64,000 bases of DNA from Myxococcus virescens. GTDB taxonomy: Bacteria; Myxococcota; Myxococcia; Myxococcales; Myxococcaceae. Below are positions 46,563-55,172 of this stretch, one piece after another. The stretch covers positions 62,001 to 126,000 of the forward strand of contig NZ_FNAJ01000017.1 in the NCBI RefSeq assembly GCF_900101905.1, read 5' to 3'. How positions within the stretch are numbered: the first letter of the stretch is position 1; each line of letters opens with the position of its first letter. The position numbers were made by a program, and so were the translations under genes. Below the pieces are notes generated by a model. The model did no database searches. It worked only from the letters and a program-made list of their open reading frames with translations, and was not told the DNA's origin.

Positions 46563-47408
46563 TCAGATATCGATGTTGACGATGCGCCGGATGATGAGGA
46601 TGCCCATCACTTCCATGATGGCGATGATGATCACGAGGATCCAACCGAAGATGTGGTCCATCATCGGCTCCATCAGGTCGGGCCGCATGTAGTTGAGCAC
46701 CATGCCGAGCACACCGGGCATCGCCGCGACGATCCACCCCTGCAGCTTGCCCTGCGAGGTGAGCGCGTCGATCTTGCCCTCCAGACGGAAGCGCTCGCGG
46801 ATCACCGTGGAGATCGTCTCGAACATCTCGGCCATGTTGCCGCCGAGCTGACGGGCGATGTTCGTGGACACGACGACCAGCTCCAGGTCGTCACTGCCCA
46901 CGCGGCGGCCCATGTTGATGAGCGCCTCCTCCAGCGGCACACCCAGCTTCACTTCCTTCACGAAGAGCCCGAACTCCTGCGACAGCGGCGGCATCGCCTC
47001 GCGCGCCACGTGCTCGATGGCCTGGGGGAACGTGAGACCGGCCTTGAAGGCGTTGGCCATGGCCTGCAGCGCGTCCACCAGCTGCACGTTGAACTTCTTG
47101 ATGCGCCGCTTCCGGTAGTGCTTGACCATCAGCATCGGCAGGAAGAAGCCGAACACCGTGGCCACCACCGCCATGATGGGGTTGAAGATGATGTACGACA
47201 GGATCCCCAACAAGCACATGCACGCGATGTTGAGGATCAACATCTGGCGTGGATCGATGAAGAGGAACATGTCGCTCAAGTCGTTCATCGACTTGGCGAC
47301 GTAGCGCTCCTGGTACTGCTCATACGCCTTCGACAGGACGCTGAAGATCACCAGGCTGAAGAAGAAGACCGAGCCGGTGACGAGGAGGAGGACGATTCCA
47401 GCAAGCAT
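46563..47408 (-). CDS. tadB: Tad-type inner-membrane platform protein TadB
   Basis: A 281-residue T2SF-domain protein with membrane segments near residues 5-25, 55-90 and the C-terminus. Conserved TadB blocks are VDALQAMANAFKAGLTF, LELVVVSTNIARQLGGN and IRERFRLEGKIDALTSQGKL. It forms the inner-membrane platform with TadC. It follows cpaB by 41 bp. Confidence 0.9.
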   Translation of the reverse strand: MLAGIVLLLVTGSVFFFSLVIFSVLSKAYEQYQERYVAKSMNDLSDMFLFIDPRQMLILNIACMCLLGILSYIIFNPIMAVVATVFGFFLPMLMVKHYRKRRIKKFNVQLVDALQAMANAFKAGLTFPQAIEHVAREAMPPLSQEFGLFVKEVKLGVPLEEALINMGRRVGSDDLELVVVSTNIARQLGGNMAEMFETISTVIRERFRLEGKIDALTSQGKLQGWIVAAMPGVLGMVLNYMRPDLMEPMMDHIFGWILVIIIAIMEVMGILIIRRIVNIDI

Positions 47409-47449
47409 GTGCGCGCTTCCCTAAGAGCGAGGGTGGACGACGCACGCCA

Positions 47450-48265
47450 TCACGGCGCGCCAGCGCCCGCGGCCCGCTCGGCACCGCCCTTGATGATCTG
47501 GATGATTTCGCGGCGCTTCTGCTCCAGCACGCGGGTGCGCTCACCCGACAGCAGCGTGCTGATGGTCGCGCGGCCACGCTCCTCGATGAGGTCCACGTCG
47601 TCCTCGTTGCGGAGGCTGAGCGTCAGCTGGCCGAGCTCCACCGCGAGCACCAGGATTTCGGCCTCTTCCGGCAGCACCATCAGCGAGATGTTGTTGTACT
47701 CGCGCTGGTTCTCCGGGATGAGGTTCACGTTGGTGGTACCGGTGATCTTGCCCGTGGCCACCACGATGACGTTCTGGAGCAGCGTCACGGCGACGTTCTC
47801 GTCCGTCTGCGGGTCGCGGAAGGTGCCAATCACGTCCACGTGGTCATTGGGGCGAATCCAACCGCCCACCGACGTGGTGTGCTTCGCCTCGATGGTGAGG
47901 GCGCGCGCCTTCTTCTGCACCTTCGACGACAGCCGCTCGGCGGCCTTGGTCGTCTCGAACTGGCTCCACAGCAGCGGATCACCCGCCTGCAGCGCGACCA
48001 GCACCTTCTGGTTCACGATGTAGGACGCGGAGTCCGGACGCACCACGGAGGACGTCACGAACTGCTCCGGCACGGAGCGCTGGGAGATCATCTCGAAGGT
48101 GATGACCGTGCCTTCAGGGACGTCCTGCGCCGCCACGACGACGGGCACCAGGTTCCATCCGCGGCGGACATCCGCCTCCTTCTTCTTGATGGCGGAATAC
48201 GCGATGACGCCGGCCAACAGGCCCAGCACAAGCGCGACGACGAGCGGAGTCTTGCCCTTCAGCAT
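47450..48265 (-). CDS. cpaB: Tad-type periplasmic assembly protein CpaB/RcpC
   Basis: A 271-residue protein with an N-terminal membrane anchor (LVVALVLGLLAGVIAYSAI), a SAF domain (VPVVVAAQDVPEGTVITFEM) and the CpaB core (IRPNDHVDVIGTF, LPEEAEILVLAVELGQLTLSLRN). CpaB/RcpC connects the inner-membrane platform with the outer-membrane secretin. It is the first gene of cpaB-tadB-tadC-FHA-FHA, behind a candidate promoter at 48380-48409. Confidence 0.9.
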   Translation of the reverse strand: MLKGKTPLVVALVLGLLAGVIAYSAIKKKEADVRRGWNLVPVVVAAQDVPEGTVITFEMISQRSVPEQFVTSSVVRPDSASYIVNQKVLVALQAGDPLLWSQFETTKAAERLSSKVQKKARALTIEAKHTTSVGGWIRPNDHVDVIGTFRDPQTDENVAVTLLQNVIVVATGKITGTTNVNLIPENQREYNNISLMVLPEEAEILVLAVELGQLTLSLRNEDDVDLIEERGRATISTLLSGERTRVLEQKRREIIQIIKGGAERAAGAGAP

Positions 48266-48379
48266 GGTTCAGAAACCTCCAGAACGGGGGGGAGCCGTTC
48301 GGCGGCGATGATGGAGTCCGAAGTGGAGTCCAGAGCAGGTGTTGGAATACAGTGCAGTGCAATCAGCGGATGGCGCGCG

Positions 48380-48409
48380 ATGTTAGCCGTGCGATACACC
48401 GGGTGTCAA
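48380..48409 (-). promoter_or_regulatory. Candidate sigma-70 promoter of the cpaB operon
   Basis: On the minus strand a perfect -35 TTGACA (48404-48409) and TAACAT (48380-48385) are spaced 18 bp apart. The predicted transcript starts near 48373 and has a leader of about 108 nt before cpaB. It lies in a 203-bp gap that breaks the Tad-like cluster into two transcription blocks. Confidence 0.55.
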
Positions 48410-48468
48410 AACCACCTCTCGCGACAGCTCTGTATCGCGCGCAATCCGGGACCTGACATCGTACCGCG

Positions 48469-49200
48469 TCAGAGGTCGTTGATGGCGTCGCGGTCCGGCG
48501 TCGTCAGGCCGCGGCCCTCGGTGATGCTATAGAGGGCGTTCTGCACCACGCCCACGTCCTCGGCGCTGTCGATGACCTTCCCCTCGAGGAGCCGCAGCAG
48601 TTCCTGCAGCGCGTCATCCGACGTGATGGGGCCGACCGCGTAGGTCATGAATTCGTTGGAGGGGTCCCGCTCCTTGTTCAGGCAGTACATGTAGAGGGGG
48701 ACGATATAGGCGTTCTCCTCCACCCCGCCGTCCGGGGTACCAGCATCGTCCCGCCCGCCGGGCCCCGGGGGGGTGGGCGGAACGACGAGGATGGTGCGCT
48801 CGATGAGCAGCCCGTTCTGGCCGCGTCCCTCGGAGGTGGACACGACGACGAGCCCCGGGGGGAACTCCACTTCGACAGGCGACCCGGTGTTATTGCGGAG
48901 GGGCACGCAGACGCGGACCAAGGCGCCCGAGCCCTGTGACTCCACACTGGCGTTTTCGCACTCGCCGGAGACCTCGGCGGCGCCGCGAAGGGTGCCGGCG
49001 AAGCTGACGCCTTCGGGGAGGGAAAGGGGCGTGCCCTGCGGCACGCCGTCGTCCTCGCCCAGGCCGGGGCGGAACACATTCACGCCCGCGTCGAACCCGG
49101 TGGGGGGCGGCGGTTTGTTTCCGTCACCGCCGTCGCATGCCAGTACCCCTGCCCCGACTGCCGCCGCGACGACCAACCACTTCCATGCCGCCTGCGCCAT
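48469..49200 (-). CDS. Lipoprotein of the Tad-like cluster
   Basis: A 243-residue lipoprotein: hydrophobic segment WLVVAAAVGAGVLAC with lipobox Cys22, an Asp/Gly/Pro-rich spacer, and a mature domain with paired cysteines and beta-like stretches (VRVCVPLRNNTGSPVEVEF, YIVPLYMYCLNK). Family not recognised. Its place between CpaB and the pilin-type genes suggests an outer-membrane accessory, such as a secretin pilotin. That role is a guess. Confidence 0.7.
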   Translation of the reverse strand: MAQAAWKWLVVAAAVGAGVLACDGGDGNKPPPPTGFDAGVNVFRPGLGEDDGVPQGTPLSLPEGVSFAGTLRGAAEVSGECENASVESQGSGALVRVCVPLRNNTGSPVEVEFPPGLVVVSTSEGRGQNGLLIERTILVVPPTPPGPGGRDDAGTPDGGVEENAYIVPLYMYCLNKERDPSNEFMTYAVGPITSDDALQELLRLLEGKVIDSAEDVGVVQNALYSITEGRGLTTPDRDAINDL

Positions 49201-49316
49201 TGCGCGCTCCTTCCGTCAATCCAGGACGACCCACCGGCCGGGACCGCCGCGTCATGAGGTCTGGCGAGACTGGCCGAGTCTCTAGGAACCCGCAACCTTG
49301 CTGAGCGCGCGAGGTG

Positions 49317-50063
49317 TCAGGGAGTGGGCGGAAACGTGGGCTGCGCAGGCGGCGGAAGGTCCGGGTTGTACAGGCCTCGCAGCACCAGCGTTGCCCCCTG
49401 GTCATCCTTGAGGAGCGCCGGCTGGCCCTGGTGGAGCCCCACCAGCCGCACCGAGAAGCCCACGCCATCCGGCGTCACGTGCACCGCGAGCTGCCCCGGC
49501 ACGAGCGGGTCCGGCACCGCGCTCTCGGAGGGCAGCCAGGCGACCTGGGGATGAACGGGGAGGAAGGCGCGCGTGTACACCCGCACCTCGCTGGCGCCGG
49601 ACTTCTGGAGCGCGGCGCGCCACGCGTCCTGCGACCGAGGCGTCTCTCCATGCGACTGGAGCTCGTGCACCATCAGCAGGTGGACGCGCCGGGCCACGCG
49701 GAGCAGTTCCAGGTTGGCCGCCACGTCGGAGCGGGACTGTTCCAGCCCTTGCGGACGACCGCCGGCGAGCGTGGCCATGACGCCGAGGAGGATGACGCCG
49801 GAGGCCCACAGCGGCGCGGACCGGCCGCGCACCAGCTCCCAGCCCAGGCGTGCCGTGCCCACCGCAGCCAGCAACGAACCGGCCAGCACCAGCCAGCGCG
49901 GTGCCGCGCCCGCGTGGAAGGGCTGACTCAAGGCCTGCGCCAGGTGCGTCCACTCGGGCACGGACGCCACGCCCACGCCCGCGGCGAAGGCGATGAACAA
50001 GACGGCGTGCACCAGCCGCAGCCCCAGCGGGGACGGCTGCCCCACCTCACTGCTTGCTGTCAC
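49317..50063 (-). CDS. Membrane protein of unknown function, Tad-like cluster
   Basis: A 248-residue protein with three predicted membrane segments in the first 100 residues (LVHAVLFIAFAAGVGVA, WLVLAGSLLAAVGTARLG, SGVILLGVMATLAG) and a soluble C-terminal domain of about 140 residues ending in a Pro-rich tail. No family recognised. The GTG start overlaps the mini-pilin stop by 4 bp, so it is translated with the pilin. Confidence 0.7.
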   Translation of the reverse strand: MTASSEVGQPSPLGLRLVHAVLFIAFAAGVGVASVPEWTHLAQALSQPFHAGAAPRWLVLAGSLLAAVGTARLGWELVRGRSAPLWASGVILLGVMATLAGGRPQGLEQSRSDVAANLELLRVARRVHLLMVHELQSHGETPRSQDAWRAALQKSGASEVRVYTRAFLPVHPQVAWLPSESAVPDPLVPGQLAVHVTPDGVGFSVRLVGLHQGQPALLKDDQGATLVLRGLYNPDLPPPAQPTFPPTP

Positions 50064-50287
50064 GGGAACGGCAGGTTCAGCACGAAGTAGAAGGAGTCGT
50101 AATAAATCTGGTACGCCTCCATGAACAGGTCGATGACGTTGGACTGCCGGTCCTCCGACCAGCGGACCTTCACCGACGCGCCGATGATGAGCGCGACGAC
50201 GAGAATCCAGTTCAACAGCGAGTACTCCAGCATGGCCTGCCCGCGACGGTTACGGGCGCGGGAACGCAGCGTCTTCGGGTGGTTCAC
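50060..50287 (-). CDS. Flp-like mini-pilin
   Basis: A 75-residue protein. Basic leader MNHPKTLRSRARNRRG, then QAMLEYSLLNWILVVALII: a Gly cleavage site, the conserved Glu at +5 to +6 and a hydrophobic helix, as in Flp/TadE-type prepilins. The C-terminal part after the helix is only about 40 residues and rich in Tyr and Phe. It is the best candidate for the fibre subunit of this cluster. The GTG start overlaps the upstream stop (GTGA), and its stop overlaps the next gene, so it is translationally coupled on both sides. Confidence 0.75.
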   Translation of the reverse strand: MNHPKTLRSRARNRRGQAMLEYSLLNWILVVALIIGASVKVRWSEDRQSNVIDLFMEAYQIYYDSFYFVLNLPFP

Positions 50288-51093
50288 GGCGTGTCCTCAG
50301 AGGTGTCGTGTCCGTGCCCGTCGTCCGCGGCGCCGGGCAGGTCATCGAGTATAGCATCCGCGTACTCCAGCTTGATCTTCGGTGCGTCTGGAGCGGGGAT
50401 GCGCATGCGGGGTTTGGCGTCGATTCCGTACTCCGCCACTTCCATGGCGTGACCGATGCCGGGAATCTCAATCTTGGCCAGGTTCAGCAGCGGAATCTCA
50501 CGGCTGAGCCACATCCGCTTGATGACGGTGTTCTTCAGGACGACCTCGACGGGGACTGCCGCCACGGTGCCAGCCAGCGTCATCAACCGGGACTCCTTGC
50601 CCGAGCGCGTCGTGGGCTTCACGCCCTTAGGCAGCGGCGCTTGCTTCTCCGGCGGTGCGGCCTGAGCCTTCTTCGCGTCCGCCTCCTCCTGCTTGAGCAC
50701 GTGCTGGAGCGCCTCGTCCGAATACTCCTGGGGTTGGCCGAAGCCCGTGCCGATGTAGAGGCGGGAGATGGCGTCATAGCGAATCTCGTCGCCCTCCCGG
50801 GCCACCAGCATGCGCATCTGCGCGAGCGGCGACTTCATGGCCGGATGGGTCCCCGCCTCCATCTCCACCCACACCGCGTCCCGGCCCTCCTTGTCCTTCT
50901 CCTCCCCCACCACCGCCAGGCGCCAGTAGTAGACGCGCAGGCCGCCGCCGTTAAAGCGGTACGTCACCCAGTCGCCCAGCCGGGCCGGACGCGCGCCGCG
51001 GGACATGTGCTGCACCAGCTCCCGCGCGGGATTCGCCTCCACGCGGACCGGGAACGCCAGCACGACTGCGGCCACCACGAGCAGGGCCCTCAC
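50284..51093 (-). CDS. Secreted protein of unknown function, Tad-like cluster
   Basis: A 269-residue protein with a signal peptide (LLVVAAVVLAFPVRVEA) and a mature domain beginning LGDWVTYRFNGGGLRVYYW. An internal Ala/Lys/Pro-rich linker (KKAQAAPPEKQAPLPKG) precedes a second beta-rich part ending in an acidic tail. No family recognised. The GTG at 51093 has GGAGGG upstream and overlaps the previous stop by 4 bp; an earlier in-frame start would lie inside the neighbour. Confidence 0.72.
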   Translation of the reverse strand: MRALLVVAAVVLAFPVRVEANPARELVQHMSRGARPARLGDWVTYRFNGGGLRVYYWRLAVVGEEKDKEGRDAVWVEMEAGTHPAMKSPLAQMRMLVAREGDEIRYDAISRLYIGTGFGQPQEYSDEALQHVLKQEEADAKKAQAAPPEKQAPLPKGVKPTTRSGKESRLMTLAGTVAAVPVEVVLKNTVIKRMWLSREIPLLNLAKIEIPGIGHAMEVAEYGIDAKPRMRIPAPDAPKIKLEYADAILDDLPGAADDGHGHDTSEDTP

Positions 51094-51872
51094 TTCGCGC
51101 CCTCCTTCTTCTGGGCCTGTTCCCGCTCGTAAGCCTCGCGGCTCTGGCGCACGGCATCGTCGTTGGGCACCGCGTCCGGCCGGTCCGAGCCAATCCACAT
51201 CTGGACCACGGCGGTGACACCCTCCTCCGCGGGCGACAGCGTCGTCACCACCTGCTCACCCTTGCGGGCGTGCTCCATGGTCAACTGCGTGCCGCCGCCC
51301 ATCTTGAGCGCGGACTGCCGCACGGGCGCGTAGCCGCGGCGCTCCAACTCCGCGTTCACCTGCTGCTGCACCTTCGTCAGCTCTCCCGTCACCAGCGTGG
51401 TGCGGCTCTGCGAGCCACCCGGGTCATCTCGCGTGGCCAGGTCCTGGCTGTAGAGCGCACCTTCCAGCGCCACCAGCCCGGGCGCCGGCTTCTTGGGCGG
51501 ACGCACCCACAAGTCCCGCAGCGCGGTGAAGCCCACCGTCTTGCCCAGGTGTTTGCGCAGCACGACGCCGCGCTGGAGCCCCTCGCGGGTATAGAGCGCC
51601 GACACCACGCCCTCGTCCTGCATGTCCCCTTCCACCACGGTGGGGTAGCCCTCTTCCTGCCACTTCCGGGCGAAGTAGGCGGCCACCTTCTCCATGGGGT
51701 CCGGCGTCGTGAAGTACGCGAGGCGGTAGTACTCCCCACCGATGACCAGGTCGTTGCCGATGCGCGTGTGGATGGTGCCCGGATAGATGGGCAGCTCCTG
51801 CTCCGCGGCTGCTGGCACGGAGGCCAGCAGCACGCACAGGAGCGCCCTCCGGGCGGCCGCCACCCTACTCAC
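51090..51872 (-). CDS. Secreted protein of unknown function, Tad-like cluster
   Basis: A 260-residue protein. The GTG at 51872 gives a well-formed signal peptide (VAAARRALLCVLLASVPAAA) and overlaps the previous stop by 8 bp; an ATG at 51899 is an alternative. The mature part starts EQELPIYPGTIHTRIGNDLV and contains VAAYFARKWQEEGYPTVVEG. It ends in a Glu/Lys/Gln-rich tail. No family recognised. Confidence 0.72.
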   Translation of the reverse strand: MSRVAAARRALLCVLLASVPAAAEQELPIYPGTIHTRIGNDLVIGGEYYRLAYFTTPDPMEKVAAYFARKWQEEGYPTVVEGDMQDEGVVSALYTREGLQRGVVLRKHLGKTVGFTALRDLWVRPPKKPAPGLVALEGALYSQDLATRDDPGGSQSRTTLVTGELTKVQQQVNAELERRGYAPVRQSALKMGGGTQLTMEHARKGEQVVTTLSPAEEGVTAVVQMWIGSDRPDAVPNDDAVRQSREAYEREQAQKKEGAK

Positions 51873-53058
51873 AGGGAACCTTGAGGTCTTGCTCGTCATT
51901 CTCCGTGGCCTCCGGGCGGGCATCCGGGTCGGTCGGGTCGTCCGCCATGGCCCGCTTGCACCCCATGTAGAACTCGCCACGGGCGTTGAAGACCTTGATG
52001 TAGTTGCTGTTCGCGTACGTCATCTCGTCGCGGAACGGCGCGGTGTCAAAGCAGTTGGGCCGTTCGTGGTCGGTCAGCTCGAAGCGGCGCTTGTGCATGA
52101 CGTGGAGGCCGCTGCTGGCCTTCGCATCATACTGGGCAAGGCCGGTGCAGTCGCCCTTCTGCGAGGCGCCCACGCCGTAGTTCCGGGACACCACGAAGGT
52201 CCCCAGGAAGTTGGGGAGCACCGAGGCGACCACATCGAGGATGGCGCCAATGCCCAGGCTGTCCAACGTGGAGGCGAAGCCCAGGAACACCATCCGGTCC
52301 ACCTGGCGGTAGAGGCCGTGGGGCTGGCTGAGGGAACCACCGGTGTGCTGACCGGCGCGGCGGCCACGGATGATGGCGTCACCGCCGTCCGGCATGTGCC
52401 AGCCGTTGGCGTACATGGAGTACTTCGACTTGAGCCGCAGGCTGCCCAGGTCGCGCCCGCCCATCATGTTCTCTTTGAAGAAGCCGCCGTTGCCACCGCT
52501 CTTGTCGAGGTACCGCGTCGGCAGGATGACGTTCTCGTAGTTCATCTCGACTTCGGATTCGACCCAGCCCTTGTTGTTGAAACCCCACTGGTTCAAAACC
52601 CATCCCATGCCGTTGTTCAACGGGCTGAGGATGGCGCCCGCCAGGCCGCCTCCTTCGCTGGTACTCGGGCGGCTGAGCATCCCACTCTCGAGGAGCGCGA
52701 TCTCCTTGTTGGAGATGGTCGCCGTCACGTCCGTGTAGCGGGCAATGAAATTGCCGCCCGTGCCGTTGGGCTCCACCGAGTCCATGTCCTTGTAGCGCTC
52801 GACGAACTCCTTGTGCGCCTCCCGGCGGGCGTCCTCGAAGGCGTCATCGTGCTTCCCGTTCGCGAAGTCGGAGAGCGCGTAGCTCGTCATCTCCCAGACG
52901 GCGTAGCGCGCCGCCTCCTGGAGCTTGAGCTTCGCCCTCACCAACTCCGTGAGGTACATGCTGAACATCAGGATCATCACGAGGAGCGGCACGGAGAGCG
53001 CGAACTCGACCGTGGCGGCACCTCTTGAGCGCGAGCGCATTTGGAGACGGGCACGCAT
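51865..53058 (-). CDS. TadE-like pseudopilin with large C-terminal domain
   Basis: A 397-residue protein with a TadE start: basic leader, RGAATVEFALSVPLLVMILM with the Glu of type IV prepilin-like helices, then LKLQEAARYAVWEM. TadE proteins are usually under 200 residues; here about 340 residues extend from the membrane, including Gly/Asn-rich stretches and several cysteines near the end. It lies 8 bp after the TadG-like gene. It is a minor pilin, tip or effector candidate. Confidence 0.8.
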   Translation of the reverse strand: MRARLQMRSRSRGAATVEFALSVPLLVMILMFSMYLTELVRAKLKLQEAARYAVWEMTSYALSDFANGKHDDAFEDARREAHKEFVERYKDMDSVEPNGTGGNFIARYTDVTATISNKEIALLESGMLSRPSTSEGGGLAGAILSPLNNGMGWVLNQWGFNNKGWVESEVEMNYENVILPTRYLDKSGGNGGFFKENMMGGRDLGSLRLKSKYSMYANGWHMPDGGDAIIRGRRAGQHTGGSLSQPHGLYRQVDRMVFLGFASTLDSLGIGAILDVVASVLPNFLGTFVVSRNYGVGASQKGDCTGLAQYDAKASSGLHVMHKRRFELTDHERPNCFDTAPFRDEMTYANSNYIKVFNARGEFYMGCKRAMADDPTDPDARPEATENDEQDLKVPCE

Positions 53059-53066
53059 GGCAGTCC

Positions 53067-55151
53067 TCAGTGCGTAATGATCTTCGGGGCAATGCCCTGA
53101 AGCGGTCCGGGCAGCGCATCCATCATCTCACCAATCTTCGGCAGCGAGTTGCGGCCCTGGAACACGGACGCCAGACGCGGGCGCCAGTAGGGGTTGAAGA
53201 AGTTGGGCTGCTCCGCCCAGTTGCCGGGACGGTGGTAGTAGGCCTGGCCGCGGGAGATGACGTTGAGGCCTTCGACCAGGCCCAGGAACTTCTTCCGGTT
53301 GTTCAGCATCTCCAGGCCGTCCGTGTCCGGAGTGAAGGCGAACTTCACCTTGCCCTCCTCGTTCAACAGGGCGGGCGCGTTGGTACCGGTGCCGTCCTTG
53401 TTGTCCCGGTTCACGACCTGCTCCGGATCCTTGTTCAGCGCCACCCAGGCAGTGGGCTGGTTGAAGTCCGCCTGGCGCTTGGCAGCGTCGCCCATGGACG
53501 CGTTGGCGGTGGGGTTGCACACCGAGCCGAGCTGGCCCGGCTCGAAGTGCATGAACGGCGTCAAGCCGCCCCAGCGGTGGTGACCATCCTGCACCGGCCG
53601 CACGTTGGCCGCGAAGACGTCCGTACGGGCCCAGCACACGAACGCGAGCTCCAACACGCAGATTTTCGAGCGGTGCAGCCCCACGTCGCGCTCGGGGCCA
53701 CCCGGCCGCATGTGGCCGGACCAGTGCTCCGGGTTGCTAGGGTAGTTGACGCGCCAGTGCACGCCGCCCCGGTGACGGCCGCTGTCGGTGTCGTTGAGCG
53801 CCCAGATGCTCGTCTTCGTCATGTGCTTGTACGGCAGCTTGGAGGTGCCGTTGTCCCCCTTGCCCTTGCGGTTGTCGCCGAAGCACTTCCAGTAGTCGTC
53901 TTTCTTGGTGCACGACACCGGGTTGTCCGCCTTGCCCACACCCACGTCGATCTCCGGCGGGCCGAACTTGAGCCAGTACGGGTCGTCCGAACCGATGTTG
54001 TCGCCCTGGGCCGTCATGCCCCAGGGATTCAGGTTGTCGTTCCAGTCGCGGATGTAGTTGCGGCCTTCCTGACCGGGACCGCGGCCATCGCGGACCGCGT
54101 TGGCGTTGGGGAAGCCCGTGGAGAGCATGCGCGTCTGGCCAATCTTGCCGAACTCGAAGATGCCCGGGATGTCCACGCCGCCGTTGAAGAAGTCCCGCAT
54201 GAAGCTGAGCATGTCCGGCAGCGGCAGCAGGTCACCCATGCGGCGGCTGGTGATGAAGCCCTGGGGGCACGCGCCACCGTTGGCGTCACACGCGTAGCGC
54301 GTGGCGTTCGTGATGCCACCCATGGAGCGCTTGGCGCGGGCGATGGGGTCGTTGGCGGCCTTCTTCGTCACGTCCAGCGCACCGAACGGGTTCTTCCACG
54401 TGTTCGGCGCCAGTGGCTTGCCACCCGCGTGCGGGCTGTGCGCCTGGCTGAAGAGACACTGGCTGTAGAGACCCGTCGCCAACTGGCTGGCCAGCGAGGA
54501 GATGTTGCTGTCGTTGTCGTCGATGACCGTCTGCGTGGTCTGCGTCACGTGCGTGGACGCGGACATCATCACCGCCTGCGACGCGAAGTACATCACGCCG
54601 TTCATCACCCGGTGCGCGGGGATGATCCACTCACCGATGATCCGGTCCGGATTCAGCCGCGTGATGACCTGTTGGATGGGTCTGAGGAAGTAGTTCCGGT
54701 ACGCGGTCATGATCCGGCCAATGGCCTTGATGACCGCGCTTACATACGGGATGACGTTTTCCAGGATGGGACAGGCGATCTTCCAGAAGAGGTTGTTCGT
54801 CTTGCCCGCGCATGGATTCAACGTGCGCATGAAGCCGTAGATGTCCGTGAGGAACGCCTCGGCGGAATAGATGAGTGACAGCAGCGACTGCCACATCATC
54901 GCCGACACGTAGTGCGACACCTGCGTGCGGTTGGCGTACGCGTAGAAGTTGAACGCGCGCGCCTCCATGGCGGCCATGGAGTACGACGCGGAGTCCGCCG
55001 TGTTCTGCAGGCGGATGCGTTCATGCACCGTGTGGCCGATGTTGACCGTGGTCAACACGGCGATGGACATGATCAACACCATCAGGGCGGCCAGCACCAA
55101 GGCCTGGCCTTCCTGGCGGCGGAAACTCTGTCGGAGGGTCCGGGTGAACAT
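53067..55151 (-). CDS. TadG-like protein with very large ectodomain
   Basis: A 694-residue protein whose N-terminus matches the TadG/TadE leader (FRRQEGQALVLAALMVLIMS, then VNIGHTVHERIRLQNTADSA). The following 600 residues are extracytoplasmic and rich in Asn, Gly, Trp and Pro, with several cysteines. There are two or three weak hydrophobic stretches in residues 85-200. No von Willebrand A domain, common in TadG, is evident. Family-level assignment rests on the N-terminus only. Confidence 0.75.
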   Translation of the reverse strand: MFTRTLRQSFRRQEGQALVLAALMVLIMSIAVLTTVNIGHTVHERIRLQNTADSASYSMAAMEARAFNFYAYANRTQVSHYVSAMMWQSLLSLIYSAEAFLTDIYGFMRTLNPCAGKTNNLFWKIACPILENVIPYVSAVIKAIGRIMTAYRNYFLRPIQQVITRLNPDRIIGEWIIPAHRVMNGVMYFASQAVMMSASTHVTQTTQTVIDDNDSNISSLASQLATGLYSQCLFSQAHSPHAGGKPLAPNTWKNPFGALDVTKKAANDPIARAKRSMGGITNATRYACDANGGACPQGFITSRRMGDLLPLPDMLSFMRDFFNGGVDIPGIFEFGKIGQTRMLSTGFPNANAVRDGRGPGQEGRNYIRDWNDNLNPWGMTAQGDNIGSDDPYWLKFGPPEIDVGVGKADNPVSCTKKDDYWKCFGDNRKGKGDNGTSKLPYKHMTKTSIWALNDTDSGRHRGGVHWRVNYPSNPEHWSGHMRPGGPERDVGLHRSKICVLELAFVCWARTDVFAANVRPVQDGHHRWGGLTPFMHFEPGQLGSVCNPTANASMGDAAKRQADFNQPTAWVALNKDPEQVVNRDNKDGTGTNAPALLNEEGKVKFAFTPDTDGLEMLNNRKKFLGLVEGLNVISRGQAYYHRPGNWAEQPNFFNPYWRPRLASVFQGRNSLPKIGEMMDALPGPLQGIAPKIITH

Positions 55152-55172
55152 GGGTCGGGAGTCCTCTTCCTC

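Noticed and set aside
53025-54878. A 617-codon plus-strand open frame
   Set aside because: Antisense shadow of the TadG-like gene; composition is Val/Arg/His-rich without recognisable features.
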